From Pseudomonas sp. B21-023 (GTDB taxonomy: Bacteria > Pseudomonadota > Gammaproteobacteria > Pseudomonadales > Pseudomonadaceae): a stretch of 64,000 nucleotides of DNA. Positions 7,813-16,454 of this stretch are shown here, in pieces. The notes beneath the pieces were generated by a model. That model saw nothing but the letters and a program-made list of their open reading frames with translations. It was not told the origin of the DNA and did not search any database. How positions within the stretch are numbered: the first letter of the stretch is position 1; each line of letters starts with the position of its first letter. A program made the position numbers and the translations under genes. Location: contig NZ_CP087190.1 in assembly GCF_024749165.1 (NCBI RefSeq), positions 310,001 to 374,000 on the forward strand, in the 5' to 3' direction.

Positions 7813-7851
7813 GTGATTTTCATCACAAGCTTGTACACAGAGTTATCCACA
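7813..7851. other. Single consensus DnaA box and short palindrome between convergent genes
   Basis: TTATCCACA at 7843-7851 is the exact DnaA-box consensus, and GTGAT-TTTC-ATCAC (7813-7826) is a perfect short palindrome beside it. They lie in the 225-base gap (7632-7856) between mdtI and the convergent methyltransferase gene, which shows nothing else. One box can occur by chance. Confidence 0.3.
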
Positions 7852-7856
7852 GGCTG

Positions 7857-9080
7857 TCAACCGCGCTGCGGCGTTGCGTCGCGCTCACCCAGCAGCAACA
7901 GGTTGCGCGGGGTCAGCGGGTAATCGCAGAACACGCCTAGCCGTACCGAATAGCCTTGCTCCTGCAGGAACAGGGCGCGATCGAGCACCAGCCACATCTC
8001 CAGTGGGCGGCGGAACAGGTTGCGTACCTGTTCGAGGTTGCGTACCTGGGCCAGGCGTTGCTGGCCGGCTGCCTCCAGGGCAACCCAGTCGGGTTGGCCG
8101 TTGATCGTCAGCTGCTTGAGTTCGGCCAGGTCGCGACAGTAGTGCTCGAAAGGCTTTGCCAGCCAGCTGACCGGCAGCGAAGGGGTGGGCAGATATTCGT
8201 CCACGTCCCGTTGCTGGCGCTGCAGCAGGTCGAACCCGAGGCGGCGGGCCATGGACTGGTCGCGCTGGCGCCGAGTGCGCTGGCTGGAGGTGACCGCTTC
8301 GCTCAGTGGCAGGCCCAGGTCTTCCTGGGTCAATGCCAGGGCCGAGGCCTGGGCGGCACCGGAGAGCGGTTGATAGCGCTTGCCCTGGATGCGGTTGTAG
8401 CAGCAGGGCGCGACGGCGATCTGTCGGCATCCCTTCTGGCTTGCCAGTTGCAGCAGCCGCACATGCAGGTCGCCGCAGGCGTGCAGAGCGACCGCGCTCT
8501 TGTCGCCATCCAGATGCCGGGCGCTGTCCATGGCCATGACGTCCTGGTGGACATGGGTGGCAGCCAGGTGGTGATGCTCGCTCAGGGCCTTGCCGGCACT
8601 GACCAGCTCGGCATCGTACTCCAGGCAGGTCAGCTGCTGGCCGGGTTGCAGCAGGCGCCTGCCCAGGTGGCCTTTGCCGGAGCACCAGTCGAGCCAGTGC
8701 CGGGCAGGCTGGCTGAATGCCAGGCGGCGGCTGAAGGCTTCGATCTGCTGCCACTTGCGGCCAGGGACGTTGACGTCGAGACGGTGGCCAGCGGGGTGCA
8801 GGCCGGCATCGGGCAGCTCGCCGACGGTGGACAGGGCCAACGCTTGGGCCGCCAGTTGCGGAAATGGGGCTGGGGCTGCAGGTTGCTCGGGTGCTTCAGC
8901 TTGCTCAAGGGTACGTTGGCGCAGCCAGTGGGACAGCTCGACGTGCTTGTCTTCCCAGCCCAGGCGCAAGTGGTTGAACGGGCGCGGGCGCCACAACTGC
9001 TGGTGCTGGAGCAGGAAGTGGTCGAGGGCCTGGAAGCGCTCGAACAGGTGCTGGTCGTGGAGGTAAGGCGTGGTCGGCAT
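7857..9080 (-). CDS. SAM-dependent methyltransferase, METTL25/RRNAD1-like
   Basis: A 407-residue protein. After an N-terminal helical part, the Rossmann SAM motif is HWLDWCSGKGHLGRRLL at about residue 128, followed by CLEYDAELV, ALHACGDLHVRLL and APCCYNRIQG. The GKGHL, HxCGDL and CCYN set is typical of the METTL25/RRNAD1 family of methyltransferases, whose bacterial members have no firm substrate. It lies 59 bases behind hisM on the same strand and could be read through from that operon, but no shared function is evident. There is no clear ribosome binding site before the ATG. Confidence 0.75.
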   Translation of the reverse strand: MPTTPYLHDQHLFERFQALDHFLLQHQQLWRPRPFNHLRLGWEDKHVELSHWLRQRTLEQAEAPEQPAAPAPFPQLAAQALALSTVGELPDAGLHPAGHRLDVNVPGRKWQQIEAFSRRLAFSQPARHWLDWCSGKGHLGRRLLQPGQQLTCLEYDAELVSAGKALSEHHHLAATHVHQDVMAMDSARHLDGDKSAVALHACGDLHVRLLQLASQKGCRQIAVAPCCYNRIQGKRYQPLSGAAQASALALTQEDLGLPLSEAVTSSQRTRRQRDQSMARRLGFDLLQRQQRDVDEYLPTPSLPVSWLAKPFEHYCRDLAELKQLTINGQPDWVALEAAGQQRLAQVRNLEQVRNLFRRPLEMWLVLDRALFLQEQGYSVRLGVFCDYPLTPRNLLLLGERDATPQRG

Positions 9081-9139
9081 GCAGGTACCGCAGCACTATC
9101 GATGGGGGCCGCCATGCGGCCCCGATGTTGTTTACAGCC

Positions 9140-9829
9140 TCAACGCCCTTGGCAGGCATCCACGCGCAGCCAGCGCTCCAGCACTTTGAAACCCTGAACC
9201 AGCACAAACGAGATCAACAGGTAGAACACCCCGGCGGCAAAGAAGATCTCCACCGGCAGGTAGGTGCGGGCAATGATGGTCCGTGCCATGCCGGTCAATT
9301 CCAGCAAGGTGACGGTACTGGCCAGCGCACTGGCCTTGAGCATCAGGATTACTTCGTTGCTGTAGGCCGGCAGGCCGATGCGCGCGGCGCGCGGCAGCAT
9401 GATGTAGAGCAGCGTCTTGCCCCGTGACATGCCCAGCGCCCGGGCCGCTTCGATCTCGCCCTTGGGGATCGCCTGCAAAGCACCGCGCAGGATCTCGGCG
9501 ATGTAGGCGGCGGTGTGCAGGGTCATGGTCAGCACCGTGCACCAGAACGGATCGCGCAGGTACGGCCACAGCGAGCTGTTGCGCACCACGTCGAACTGGG
9601 CCAGGCCGTAGTACACCAGGAACAGCTGCACCAGCAGCGGCGTGCCGCGGAAGAAGAAGATGTAACCGAAGGGCAGGGCGCGCACATACCAGTGTCGCGA
9701 CGAGCGCGCCACGCCCAACGGTATGGCCAGGATCAGGCCGGCGATGACGGCGATGGCCACCAGCTCCAGGGTCAGGGTGGCACCCTGGGCCAGGCGTGGC
9801 AGCCACTTGATGATGACTTCCCAGTTCAT
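9140..9829 (-). CDS. hisM: Histidine/basic amino acid ABC transporter permease HisM
   Basis: A 229-residue inner-membrane permease with about five membrane helices and the EAA loop EAARALGMSRGKTLLYIMLPRA that contacts the ATPase. FRGTPLLVQLFLVYYGL is typical of the polar amino acid permease family. It pairs with HisQ, whose stop abuts this start, and with HisP and HisJ upstream in the same operon. Histidine, arginine, lysine and ornithine are the usual substrates. It is the last gene of the four. Confidence 0.88.
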   Translation of the reverse strand: MNWEVIIKWLPRLAQGATLTLELVAIAVIAGLILAIPLGVARSSRHWYVRALPFGYIFFFRGTPLLVQLFLVYYGLAQFDVVRNSSLWPYLRDPFWCTVLTMTLHTAAYIAEILRGALQAIPKGEIEAARALGMSRGKTLLYIMLPRAARIGLPAYSNEVILMLKASALASTVTLLELTGMARTIIARTYLPVEIFFAAGVFYLLISFVLVQGFKVLERWLRVDACQGR

Positions 9830-10522
9830 TTATTCGGCCCTCATGAAGCCGCGAGCGGCGCGCTTTTCCAGGAAGTGCATGCCGGTCATGGCAATCACGG
9901 TCAGGCCCAGGTAGATGCAGGCGGCCACGGCGTAGAAGGTGAACGGCTCCTTGGTGACGGTCACGCCGATCTGCGCGTGGCGCATGATCTCTTCCAGGCC
10001 GATCACCGACACCAGCGCAGTGTCCTTCATCAGGATCATGAACAGGTTGCCCAGGCCCGGCAGGGCGATGCGCCACATCTGCGGCAGGATGATCCGCGAC
10101 AGGATGCGACCCTTGGACAGGCCCAGGGCCAGGCCCGCTTCACGATGCCCCTTGGGGATGGCCAGGATCGCGCCGCGGAACACTTCCGTGGCGTAGGCGC
10201 CGAAGCACAGGCCGAGGGCGATCACGCCGGCAGTGAAGGCACTGAGCTCCAGGCCAGGCATGTTCAGCAGTTCGCCAAGGCTGTTCATCAGCCCGACGGT
10301 GCCGAAGTAGATGAGTAGCACCCAGAGCAGTTCGGGAACGCCGCGCACCAGTGTGGAATAAGTGCCGCCAAGCCATTGCAAGGGCTTGACCGGCGAGGTC
10401 TTGGCCAGGGCGCCGAGCAGGCCCAGGACCAGCCCCAGCAGCAAGGCGCAGAGCGCCAGTTTTACGGTCATCAGGGTACCGGCCATCATGGCCGGGCCGA
10501 ATCCGTGCAGGTCGATATTCAT
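9830..10522 (-). CDS. hisQ: Histidine/basic amino acid ABC transporter permease HisQ
   Basis: A 230-residue permease, partner of HisM: GVPELLWVLLIYFG, FTAGVIALGLCFGAYATEVFRGA, and EAA loop EAGLALGLSKGRILSRIILPQ. The two permeases form the membrane channel for the HisJ-captured substrate. The gene follows hisJ after 57 bases that contain a hairpin (10541-10571), and ends directly at the hisM start. Confidence 0.88.
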   Translation of the reverse strand: MNIDLHGFGPAMMAGTLMTVKLALCALLLGLVLGLLGALAKTSPVKPLQWLGGTYSTLVRGVPELLWVLLIYFGTVGLMNSLGELLNMPGLELSAFTAGVIALGLCFGAYATEVFRGAILAIPKGHREAGLALGLSKGRILSRIILPQMWRIALPGLGNLFMILMKDTALVSVIGLEEIMRHAQIGVTVTKEPFTFYAVAACIYLGLTVIAMTGMHFLEKRAARGFMRAE

Positions 10523-10540
10523 GGGTAAGTTTGTTCAAGG

Positions 10541-10571
10541 GACAGGCACCGCCAAGGCGGCGATGCCTGTC
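10541..10571 (-). other. Intercistronic hairpin between hisJ and hisQ
   Basis: GACAGGCA (10541-10548) pairs with TGCCTGTC (10564-10571), and the interior CCGCC-AA-GGCGG adds a further stem. There is no T run. Such a structure can protect the hisJ end of the message and give the binding protein a surplus over the permeases, as known for E. coli and Salmonella transport operons. Confidence 0.6.
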
Positions 10572-10579
10572 GGGGCGAA

Positions 10580-11341
10580 TCAATAGATGCTGAACGGGAA
10601 GTACTTGTCGTTGATCTTCTTGTAGGTGCCGTCGGCGACGATTTCCTTCAGTGCAGCGTTGAGCTTGTTGCGCAGCTCGTTGTCGCCTTTGCGTACTGCG
10701 ATGCCGACCTTGTCGCTTTCGTTCACCGGGTCGCCTTTGAACTCGTAGTTCTTGCCGGCTTCGGATTTCAGCCAGTCGTAGTTGGCGTACTTGTCGGCGA
10801 GGATGGCATCGACGCGGCCGGAGGTCAGGTCGAGGTAGGCATTTTCCTGGCCGTCATACAGGTTGACCTTGAACTCGCCGTCCATGCCGCCGTTGTCGTC
10901 CAGCCAGGTAGCCGCCTGAGTGGCGCGCTGGGTGCCGATGGTCTTGCCCTTGAGCGAAGCACGGTCGGTCTTGAAGTCGACGTTTTTCGGTGCGATGAAC
11001 TGCTGCTTGTTCGAGTAGTAGGGGTCGGTGAAGTCAACGGCCTGCTTGCGTTCGTCGGTGATCGACAGCGAGGAGATGATGAAATCGGACTTCTTGGCGT
11101 TCAGCGCTGGGATGATGCCGTCCCAGTCGGAAACGGCCACTTCGCACTCGACTTTCATCTTGGCGCACAGGGCGTCGCCGATGTCTTTGTCGAAGCCCAC
11201 GACCTGGCCGCTGGCATCTTTGTTGTTGAACGGCGGGTAGGCCGCCTCGATGCCCATTTTCAGTTTCTCGGCTGCCATGGCATTGGCCGAGAACACCAGG
11301 GTGGCGGCAGCGGCCAGGAGGACTTTTTTATAGGTCTGCAT
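10580..11341 (-). CDS. hisJ: Periplasmic lysine/arginine/ornithine/histidine-binding protein
   Basis: A 253-residue solute-binding protein with signal peptide MQTYKKVLLAAAATLVFSANAMA, cleaved near residue 22. The mature start EKLKMGIEAAYPPFNNKD and GQVVGFDKDIGDALCAKMKVECE are typical of the family-3 HisJ/ArgT type, with one disulfide expected between the two Cys. DWDGIIPALNAKKSDFIISS is the ligand-cleft signature. I choose the ATG at 11341 because it opens the signal peptide. It follows hisP by 13 bases. HisJ versus ArgT cannot be separated by eye. Confidence 0.85.
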   Translation of the reverse strand: MQTYKKVLLAAAATLVFSANAMAAEKLKMGIEAAYPPFNNKDASGQVVGFDKDIGDALCAKMKVECEVAVSDWDGIIPALNAKKSDFIISSLSITDERKQAVDFTDPYYSNKQQFIAPKNVDFKTDRASLKGKTIGTQRATQAATWLDDNGGMDGEFKVNLYDGQENAYLDLTSGRVDAILADKYANYDWLKSEAGKNYEFKGDPVNESDKVGIAVRKGDNELRNKLNAALKEIVADGTYKKINDKYFPFSIY

Positions 11342-11354
11342 TCGTGTTGCTCCG

Positions 11355-12128
11355 TTAGCGGTGGCTGGACATGAATTGCTTGCAACGCGCCGAGGTCGGG
11401 TTCTCGAAGACCTGCTGCGGCGATCCTTGCTCTTCGACCAGGCCCTGGTGCAGGAAGACCACTTCACTGGACACCTGGCGGGCAAAGTTCATCTCGTGCG
11501 TCACCAGCAGCATGGTACGGCCTTCGTCGGCCAATGCGCGGATGACGTTAAGCACTTCCTGGACCATTTCCGGATCGAGCGCCGAGGTTGGCTCGTCGAA
11601 CAGGATGACCTTGGGTTTCATGGCCAGGGTACGGGCGATGGCGGCACGTTGCTGCTGGCCACCGGAAAGCTGGGCGGGATAGCTGTGGCGCTTGTCGAAG
11701 ATGCCGACCTTGTTCAGCAGCGCCTCGGCATGCTCGATGGCCTCGGCCTTGCTCTGGCCAAGTACGCGGCGCGGCGCCTCGATGATGTTGTCGAGGATCG
11801 ACATGTGCGGCCACAGGTTGAAATTCTGGAAGACAAAGCCGATCTCGCTGCGCAGGCGGTTGATCTGGCGGTTGTCGGCGGCGATCAGGTCGCCGTTTTT
11901 CTGCGCCTTGAGCTTGAGGGCTTCGCCGGCGATCAGGATCTCGCCCTGGTGCGGGTTCTCCAGCAGGTTGATGCAGCGCAGCAGGGTGGACTTGCCAGAG
12001 CCGGACGAGCCGAGGATGGAGATCACGTCACCGTCGCGCGCGGTCAGCGAAATGCCCTTGAGAATTTCCTGCTCGCCATAGCGTTTGTGCAGGTTGCGGA
12101 TTTCCAGCGCGGGCGTGGCCTGAGCCAT
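11355..12128 (-). CDS. hisP: Histidine/basic amino acid ABC transporter ATPase HisP
   Basis: A 257-residue ABC ATPase: Walker A GSSGSGKST at about residue 39, Q-loop FQNFNLWPHMS, signature LSGGQQQR, Walker B VILFDEPTSALDPE and H-loop VTHEMNFA. The insert around residues 70-85 (KAQKNGDLIAADNRQINRL) is the HisP-type insertion. It opens the operon hisP-hisJ-hisQ-hisM on the minus strand. It powers inward transport at the inner membrane. Confidence 0.9.
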   Translation of the reverse strand: MAQATPALEIRNLHKRYGEQEILKGISLTARDGDVISILGSSGSGKSTLLRCINLLENPHQGEILIAGEALKLKAQKNGDLIAADNRQINRLRSEIGFVFQNFNLWPHMSILDNIIEAPRRVLGQSKAEAIEHAEALLNKVGIFDKRHSYPAQLSGGQQQRAAIARTLAMKPKVILFDEPTSALDPEMVQEVLNVIRALADEGRTMLLVTHEMNFARQVSSEVVFLHQGLVEEQGSPQQVFENPTSARCKQFMSSHR

Positions 12129-12734
12129 TTGCGGTCCTCATGTGTTCGGGTGCGTTCCCAGCTGTTGGCGGCCTTCCTGGCGAGCGCCACGCTAGCATAG
12201 CGGCGCAACGGCGGCCAACCGGGTCGCGGGGTGCTCGGGTCGCTGGTGGGACAGTTTGTCGCATCGCTGCAGTGGACTGTCGCCAGGATGTCCGCAATAG
12301 CGTTTTGCCCAGCACCGGAGCCTTGATGAAAAAAGGCGCGATGGTGCCAGCTTTGGCCCGGTCTGGGAAGCCGTTTTTAGCCGGGTGGCACTGTGTCGCG
12401 GACTTGGCGGGGGCAAGGTTGCGCCTGTTGGTTGCGCTTTTTGTTGCGCAAAATTCGTGCACAGGTGTTACCGAGGAGCACCTTTGGTGCATTTGTAAGT
12501 GGGTATTTCCGTAATCCAGACTTGGCATGGGGATTTGGCGACCTTTCGGTCAAAGCTTGGCACAATGCCCTGCAAGCCGCGCCGTTATTGGAGGCAGAAA
12601 CATTTCAGACGAAAGTCATTCTCACCTGGCCCGCTTATTGCCCTCTGCAAACCACTGAATGCGGCGACGCCTATCCACACCTCGGCGCGCTGGCCAGTCA
12701 TTCGTGTAGTCCACCTCCTTACAAAGGTAGTTTT
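12129..12734. promoter_or_regulatory. Divergent promoter region of hisP and gabP
   Basis: 606 bases without a supported gene. The minus-strand half before hisP holds a TATGCT (about 12191-12196) as a possible -10. In the gabP half are a short palindrome AGCACC-TTT-GGTGC (12477-12490) and TGGCAC-N7-TGC near 12559, which resembles an RpoN site but has one base too many. An open frame upstream of gabP crosses this area and I regard it as non-coding because the permease starts cleanly at 12735. Confidence 0.35.
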
Positions 12735-14120
12735 ATGAGCGGTAACAATTCCAATGACCTCGCTCAGGGGCTCAAGCAACGGCATGTGACCATGCTGTCC
12801 ATCGCCGGCGTGATCGGTGCCGGGCTGTTCGTCGGCTCCGGCCACGCCATCGCCGCCGCCGGCCCCGCCGTGCTGCTGGCCTACGCCGCGGCCGGTACCC
12901 TGGTCGTTTTGGTGATGCGCATGCTCGGCGAAATGGCTGTCGCCTCGCCTGACACCGGTTCCTTCTCCACCTACGCCGACCGCGCCATCGGGCGCTGGGC
13001 CGGTTTCACCATCGGCTGGCTGTACTGGTGGTTCTGGGTGCTGGTGATTCCGCTGGAGGCCAACGCCGCCGCCGCCATCCTGCATGCCTGGTTCCCCTCG
13101 GTGGACCTGTGGGCGTTCTCGTTGATCATTACCCTGGCGCTGACCATCACCAACCTGTTCAGCGTGAAGAACTACGGTGAGTTCGAGTTCTGGTTCGCCC
13201 TGCTCAAGGTGCTGGCAATCATCGGCTTCATCGTTGTCGGCTGCGCGGCCATGTTCGGCATGGTGCCGAGCAGCCAGATCAGCGGCGTCAGCCACTTGTT
13301 CGATACCCAGGGCTTCATGCCCAATGGCCTGGGCGCCGTGCTGGCCGCCATGCTGACCACCATGTTCTCGTTCATGGGGACCGAGATCGTCACCATCGCC
13401 GCCGCCGAGTCGAAGGATCCGGGCAAGCAGATCAGCCGCGCCACCAACTCGGTGATCTGGCGTATCTGCCTGTTCTATCTGGTGTCGATCTTCCTGGTCG
13501 TGGCCATGGTGCCGTGGAACGATCCGACCCTGGCCGAGAAAGGCTCCTACCAGACTGTCCTCAGCCTGATCGGTGTGCCGAACGCCAAGCTGATCGTCGA
13601 CATCGTCGTGCTGATCGCCGTGACCAGCTGCCTGAACTCGGCGCTTTACACCTCTTCGCGCATGCTCTTCTCCCTGAGCAAGCGTGGCGACGCCCCGGCC
13701 ATTGCCCAGCGCACCACCAAGGCCGGCACCCCGCACTGGGCCGTGCTGTTGTCCACCGCCGCAGCCTTCCTGTGCGTGTTCGCCAACTTCCTGGCCCCGG
13801 CCGAGGTGTTCGAGTTCCTGCTGGCCAGCTCCGGCGCCATCGCCCTGCTGGTGTACCTGGTGATCGCCGTGTCGCAACTGCGCATGCGTGCCCAGCGTGA
13901 AGCCACGGGCGAGAAGATCTCGTTCAAGATGTGGATGTTCCCGGGCCTGACCTGGGCGACCATCGCCTTCATTATCGCCGTGCTGGCGGTGATGGCGCTG
14001 CGCGAAGATCACCGTGCCGAGATCATCGCCACGGCAATCCTGAGCATTGGTGTGGTGGCAGCTGGTCTGCTGGTACACCGCAAGCGTGGCGCTGCTGCGC
14101 GTGTGGCGCTGGATAGCTGA
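12735..14120 (+). CDS. gabP: Amino acid permease, GABA permease (APC family)
   Basis: A 461-residue, 12-helix amino acid/polyamine/organocation carrier. The N-terminus QGLKQRHVTMLSIAGVIGAGLFVGSGHAI is the substrate-binding helix 1 of the AAT subfamily, and FWFALLKVLAIIGFI and GTEIVTIAAAESKDP follow in the usual order. I start at ATG 12735, with AAAGG 11 bases upstream; an earlier start would add a hydrophilic tail absent from the family. The match is closest in my memory to GabP, though proline- or phenylalanine-type permeases are similar. It is divergent from hisPJQM and ends in a strong terminator. Confidence 0.78.
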   Translation: MSGNNSNDLAQGLKQRHVTMLSIAGVIGAGLFVGSGHAIAAAGPAVLLAYAAAGTLVVLVMRMLGEMAVASPDTGSFSTYADRAIGRWAGFTIGWLYWWFWVLVIPLEANAAAAILHAWFPSVDLWAFSLIITLALTITNLFSVKNYGEFEFWFALLKVLAIIGFIVVGCAAMFGMVPSSQISGVSHLFDTQGFMPNGLGAVLAAMLTTMFSFMGTEIVTIAAAESKDPGKQISRATNSVIWRICLFYLVSIFLVVAMVPWNDPTLAEKGSYQTVLSLIGVPNAKLIVDIVVLIAVTSCLNSALYTSSRMLFSLSKRGDAPAIAQRTTKAGTPHWAVLLSTAAAFLCVFANFLAPAEVFEFLLASSGAIALLVYLVIAVSQLRMRAQREATGEKISFKMWMFPGLTWATIAFIIAVLAVMALREDHRAEIIATAILSIGVVAAGLLVHRKRGAAARVALDS

Positions 14121-14135
14121 TCCACAAGTGAACTG

Positions 14136-14172
14136 AAAAGGCCGCGTCCTGTGAAGGGCGCGGCCTTTTTGT
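14136..14172 (+). terminator. Intrinsic terminator of gabP
   Basis: AAAAGGCCGCG pairs with CGCGGCCTTTTT around a 12-base loop, 15 bases after the gabP stop. It is a GC-rich stem with flanking A and T runs, so it works in both directions. Confidence 0.9.
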
Positions 14173-14186
14173 TTGCCTTTGGGGCT

Positions 14187-14279
14187 GGTTGTGGGAGCGG
14201 CGGTGCGCCGTTGCGACTTGCCCCGCGATAGCGTCAGTGAATCCAGCAGCGCTTTCGCGGGGCAAGCCCACACACACAC
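14187..14279. repeat. REP-type inverted pair
   Basis: GTGGGAGCGG with CTTGCCCCGCGA on the left and TCGCGGGGCAAGCCCACA on the right form an imperfect inverted pair between the gabP terminator and the convergent hypothetical gene. The core CGCGGGGCAAG also occurs in the units at about 19.9 and 37.3 kb. Confidence 0.75.
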
Positions 14280-14286
14280 TGTTCGG

Positions 14287-14730
14287 TCAGCCGAACTGCT
14301 TCTGCTGTTGCTGCTGCTTGGCCACGACCTCCGAGGCGGTGACATAGGCGTCCTGGAACTCGTCGCTCTCCAGCCACGCCATGGTCGCGTCCTCGTCAAT
14401 GCCGTCGAGCCATGCGCGGTAGGCGGTGAACACCATGACGATGTAGTCGGTGGCGTGCTCTTCCTTGTGGCCCTTGAGCACCAACGCCAGCAGCGGGTCG
14501 ACCAGGAACACCGAGATCATCGGCACCAGGCCGTTTTCCTGGGCTTCCTTCATTTTTTCGAACAGGCTGTCGTAGCTGCCCGACTCCATGGCCTTGTTGA
14601 ACACCTGCTCGACACTGGCACTGTCGCCAGCGCTGGCCTTGACCGCCTGGCCGCTGCGCACCATGCGATTCTGCTTGGCCTTGGTGGCGGCGCGCTTGGC
14701 GCGTTTCTGTTGCTTGGTGTTGGTGGCCAT
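14287..14730 (-). CDS. Conserved hypothetical protein, basic N-terminus and poly-Gln tail
   Basis: A 147-residue soluble protein. Residues 1-30 are strongly basic (TKQQKRAKRAATKAKQNRM), the middle is helical and acidic, with VEQVFNKAMESGSYDSLFEKM and SVFLVDPLLALVLKGHKEE, and it ends in KQQQQQKQFG. I know this as a conserved Pseudomonas gene found between gabP and ppk2, without a known function. ATG 14730 is chosen over earlier starts because AAGGATC lies upstream and the extra residues look non-coding. The basic head might bind nucleic acid; this is speculation. Confidence 0.7.
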   Translation of the reverse strand: MATNTKQQKRAKRAATKAKQNRMVRSGQAVKASAGDSASVEQVFNKAMESGSYDSLFEKMKEAQENGLVPMISVFLVDPLLALVLKGHKEEHATDYIVMVFTAYRAWLDGIDEDATMAWLESDEFQDAYVTASEVVAKQQQQQKQFG

Positions 14731-14819
14731 GGGTGGATCCTTGGGCTGACTGGTAAAGGCGCGTATTGAAGCGTAGTTGCGCGAGAAACCCAAGAGGCCG
14801 CCCAGCGGCCCCAAAGTAT

Positions 14820-15830
14820 TCAGCTCACCAGCGCCTCCGGCTCATCTTCCTCGAACCCCCGCGACGCCCGCCCGACCAGCAATGGATCCGGCGCATGTGC
14901 CACGCTGTGGTCCTTGCCTGGATAATCCAGCGAGTGCAGGAAGTGACGAATGCAGTTGATCCGCGCGCGTTTCTTGTCGTCCGACTTGATCACCGTCCAT
15001 GGCGCATCGGCCGTGTCGGTATGGAAGAACATCGCTTCCTTGGCAGCGGTGTAGTCCTCCCACTTGTCCAGCGACTTGATGTCGATAGGCGAGAGTTTCC
15101 AGTGCTTGAGCGGGTCGTCGCGGCGGGAGATGAAACGGCGCAGTTGCTCTTCGCGGTTCACCGAGAACCAGAACTTGAACAACAGGATGCCGCTGTTACA
15201 CAGCATGCGTTCGAGGTCAGGTGCCTGGCGCATGAACTCCAGGTATTGCAGTGGCGAGCAGAAGTCCATCACCTTCTCGACCCCGGCGCGGTTGTACCAG
15301 GAGCGATCGAAGAACACCATTTCACCGGCGGTGGGAAGGTGTTGCACATAACGCTGGAAGTACCACTGGCCCTTTTCCTGCTCTGACGGTTTCTCCAGCG
15401 CCACGATCCGCGCGCCGCGCGGGTTCAGGTGTTCCATGAAGCGCTTGATGGTGCCACCTTTGCCAGCGGCGTCGCGCCCCTCGAACAGCACGACGATGCG
15501 CTGGCCGGTTTCCTTCACCCAGTTCTGCACCTTGAGTAGCTCGATCTGCAGGTCGTGCTTGGCCTTCTCGTAGTCCTGGCGGCGCATGCGCGTGCGGTAG
15601 GGGTAGCTGGCCGGCAGGCGTGCCGAGGTGCTGTCCTCGCTGCTGCCCTTGCGCGCGTTGGCCACTTCCAGGGCGGCGGGCTGCTGGCTGACCTGGGTGA
15701 TGATCTCTGGCGCGGCGGCGCTGGCGGCCGGCTTGCGCTGGCGCGGACGGCGGGTACGAGGGGTGGGCTTGGCGCTGCTGCCGGTTTCGGCAGGCGACGG
15801 CAGGAGAAGGGTGGCGGATTCTTCGCTCAT
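14820..15830 (-). CDS. ppk2: Polyphosphate kinase 2
   Basis: A 336-residue protein. The first 75 residues are a low-complexity Pro/Ala/Arg-rich tail; the PPK2 core follows with Walker A VVLFEGRDAAGKGGTIKRF, EHLNPRGARIVALEKPS, FQRYVQHLP and Walker B MVFFDRSWYNRAGVE. PPK2 class I enzymes use polyphosphate to phosphorylate nucleoside diphosphates, favouring GDP in Pseudomonas. I choose ATG 15830, seven bases after AAGGACC. The basic disordered tail is common in Pseudomonas homologues and may help bind polyphosphate. Confidence 0.92.
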   Translation of the reverse strand: MSEESATLLLPSPAETGSSAKPTPRTRRPRQRKPAASAAAPEIITQVSQQPAALEVANARKGSSEDSTSARLPASYPYRTRMRRQDYEKAKHDLQIELLKVQNWVKETGQRIVVLFEGRDAAGKGGTIKRFMEHLNPRGARIVALEKPSEQEKGQWYFQRYVQHLPTAGEMVFFDRSWYNRAGVEKVMDFCSPLQYLEFMRQAPDLERMLCNSGILLFKFWFSVNREEQLRRFISRRDDPLKHWKLSPIDIKSLDKWEDYTAAKEAMFFHTDTADAPWTVIKSDDKKRARINCIRHFLHSLDYPGKDHSVAHAPDPLLVGRASRGFEEDEPEALVS

Positions 15831-15947
15831 GGAGGTCCTTGCGGGGTCGTTCGAATGTCCACCTTCCATCCTATGAGCGCATGGCAAGTGGCTTTTTGAT
15901 ATCGATCAACCGGGCATGAAGGAGCTAGAAGAAAAATCGCAGGCAAC

Positions 15948-15971
15948 AAAAAACCCGCACTAGGCGGGTTT
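15948..15971 (-). terminator. Intrinsic terminator of tRNA-Phe
   Basis: On the minus strand AAACCCGC-CTAGT-GCGGGTTTTTT lies about 45 bases beyond the tRNA end: a perfect stem followed by a T run. Confidence 0.85.
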
Positions 15972-16015
15972 CTTGTGTCGCTTCGGGTAACTTTGCAACC
16001 ACCAGAAGCTGAAGG

Positions 16016-16091
16016 TGGTGCCCAGAGACGGAGTCGAACCGCCGACACGAGGATTTTCAATCCTCTGCTCTACCGACTGAGCTATCTGGGC
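16016..16091 (-). tRNA. tRNA-Phe(GAA)
   Basis: The 76-base minus-strand sequence starts GCCCAGATAGCTCAG and ends GGTTCGACTCCGTCTCTGGGC plus A and an encoded CCA. The anticodon loop TTGAAAA carries GAA, decoding phenylalanine. Confidence 0.95.
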
Positions 16092-16181
16092 GACGAGGTG
16101 CATTAAATAGATTTCCGAACCGATCGTCAACGACTTTTTTGAAAAAATTTAAATTAATTCCGTCGCTTACGGTTTTCGGGG

Positions 16182-16454
16182 TCAATTCGAGGGTGGCACG
16201 TAGCCTTCGGCCTGGGCGTAGTCTTGGCCTGCGAAGAACTTGTCCATCTCGGCCTGGATGAATTTGCGGTCCTCGGCATTCATCATGTTCAGGCGCTTCT
16301 CGTTGATCAGCATGGTCTGGTGGTCCTGCCACTCCTTCCAGGCTTTCTGCGAGATGTGCTCGAAGATGTCCTGGCCCCCGGCGCCCGGGTAGGGTGGGCG
16401 GTCGAGGCCTGGGAGCTCTTCGTTGTACTTGCGGCACTTCACGGTGCGGGTCAT
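16182..16454 (-). CDS. yggX: YggX-family iron trafficking protein
   Basis: A 90-residue soluble protein starting [24 protein letters not shown], with the single conserved Cys7, then [23 protein letters not shown], the family hallmark. YggX protects Fe-S clusters from oxidative damage and links iron supply to repair enzymes. Its ATG overlaps the stop of mutY, whose product carries a Fe-S cluster, and this pairing is conserved in gamma-proteobacteria. Confidence 0.95.
   Translation of the reverse strand: MTRTVKCRKYNEELPGLDRPPYPGAGGQDIFEHISQKAWKEWQDHQTMLINEKRLNMMNAEDRKFIQAEMDKFFAGQDYAQAEGYVPPSN

Noticed and set aside
12559..12575. Sigma-54-like sequence TGGCAC-N7-TGC before gabP
   Set aside because: GG and GC are eleven bases apart instead of ten; sigma-54 tolerates almost no change in spacing.
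12393..12734. N-terminal extension of gabP of about 110 residues
   Set aside because: The extension is Cys/Trp-rich and unlike any permease head; the family start and ribosome site are at 12735.
12585..14399. Long minus-strand frame across gabP
   Set aside because: His/Gly/Asp-rich shadow of the permease gene with no family features.
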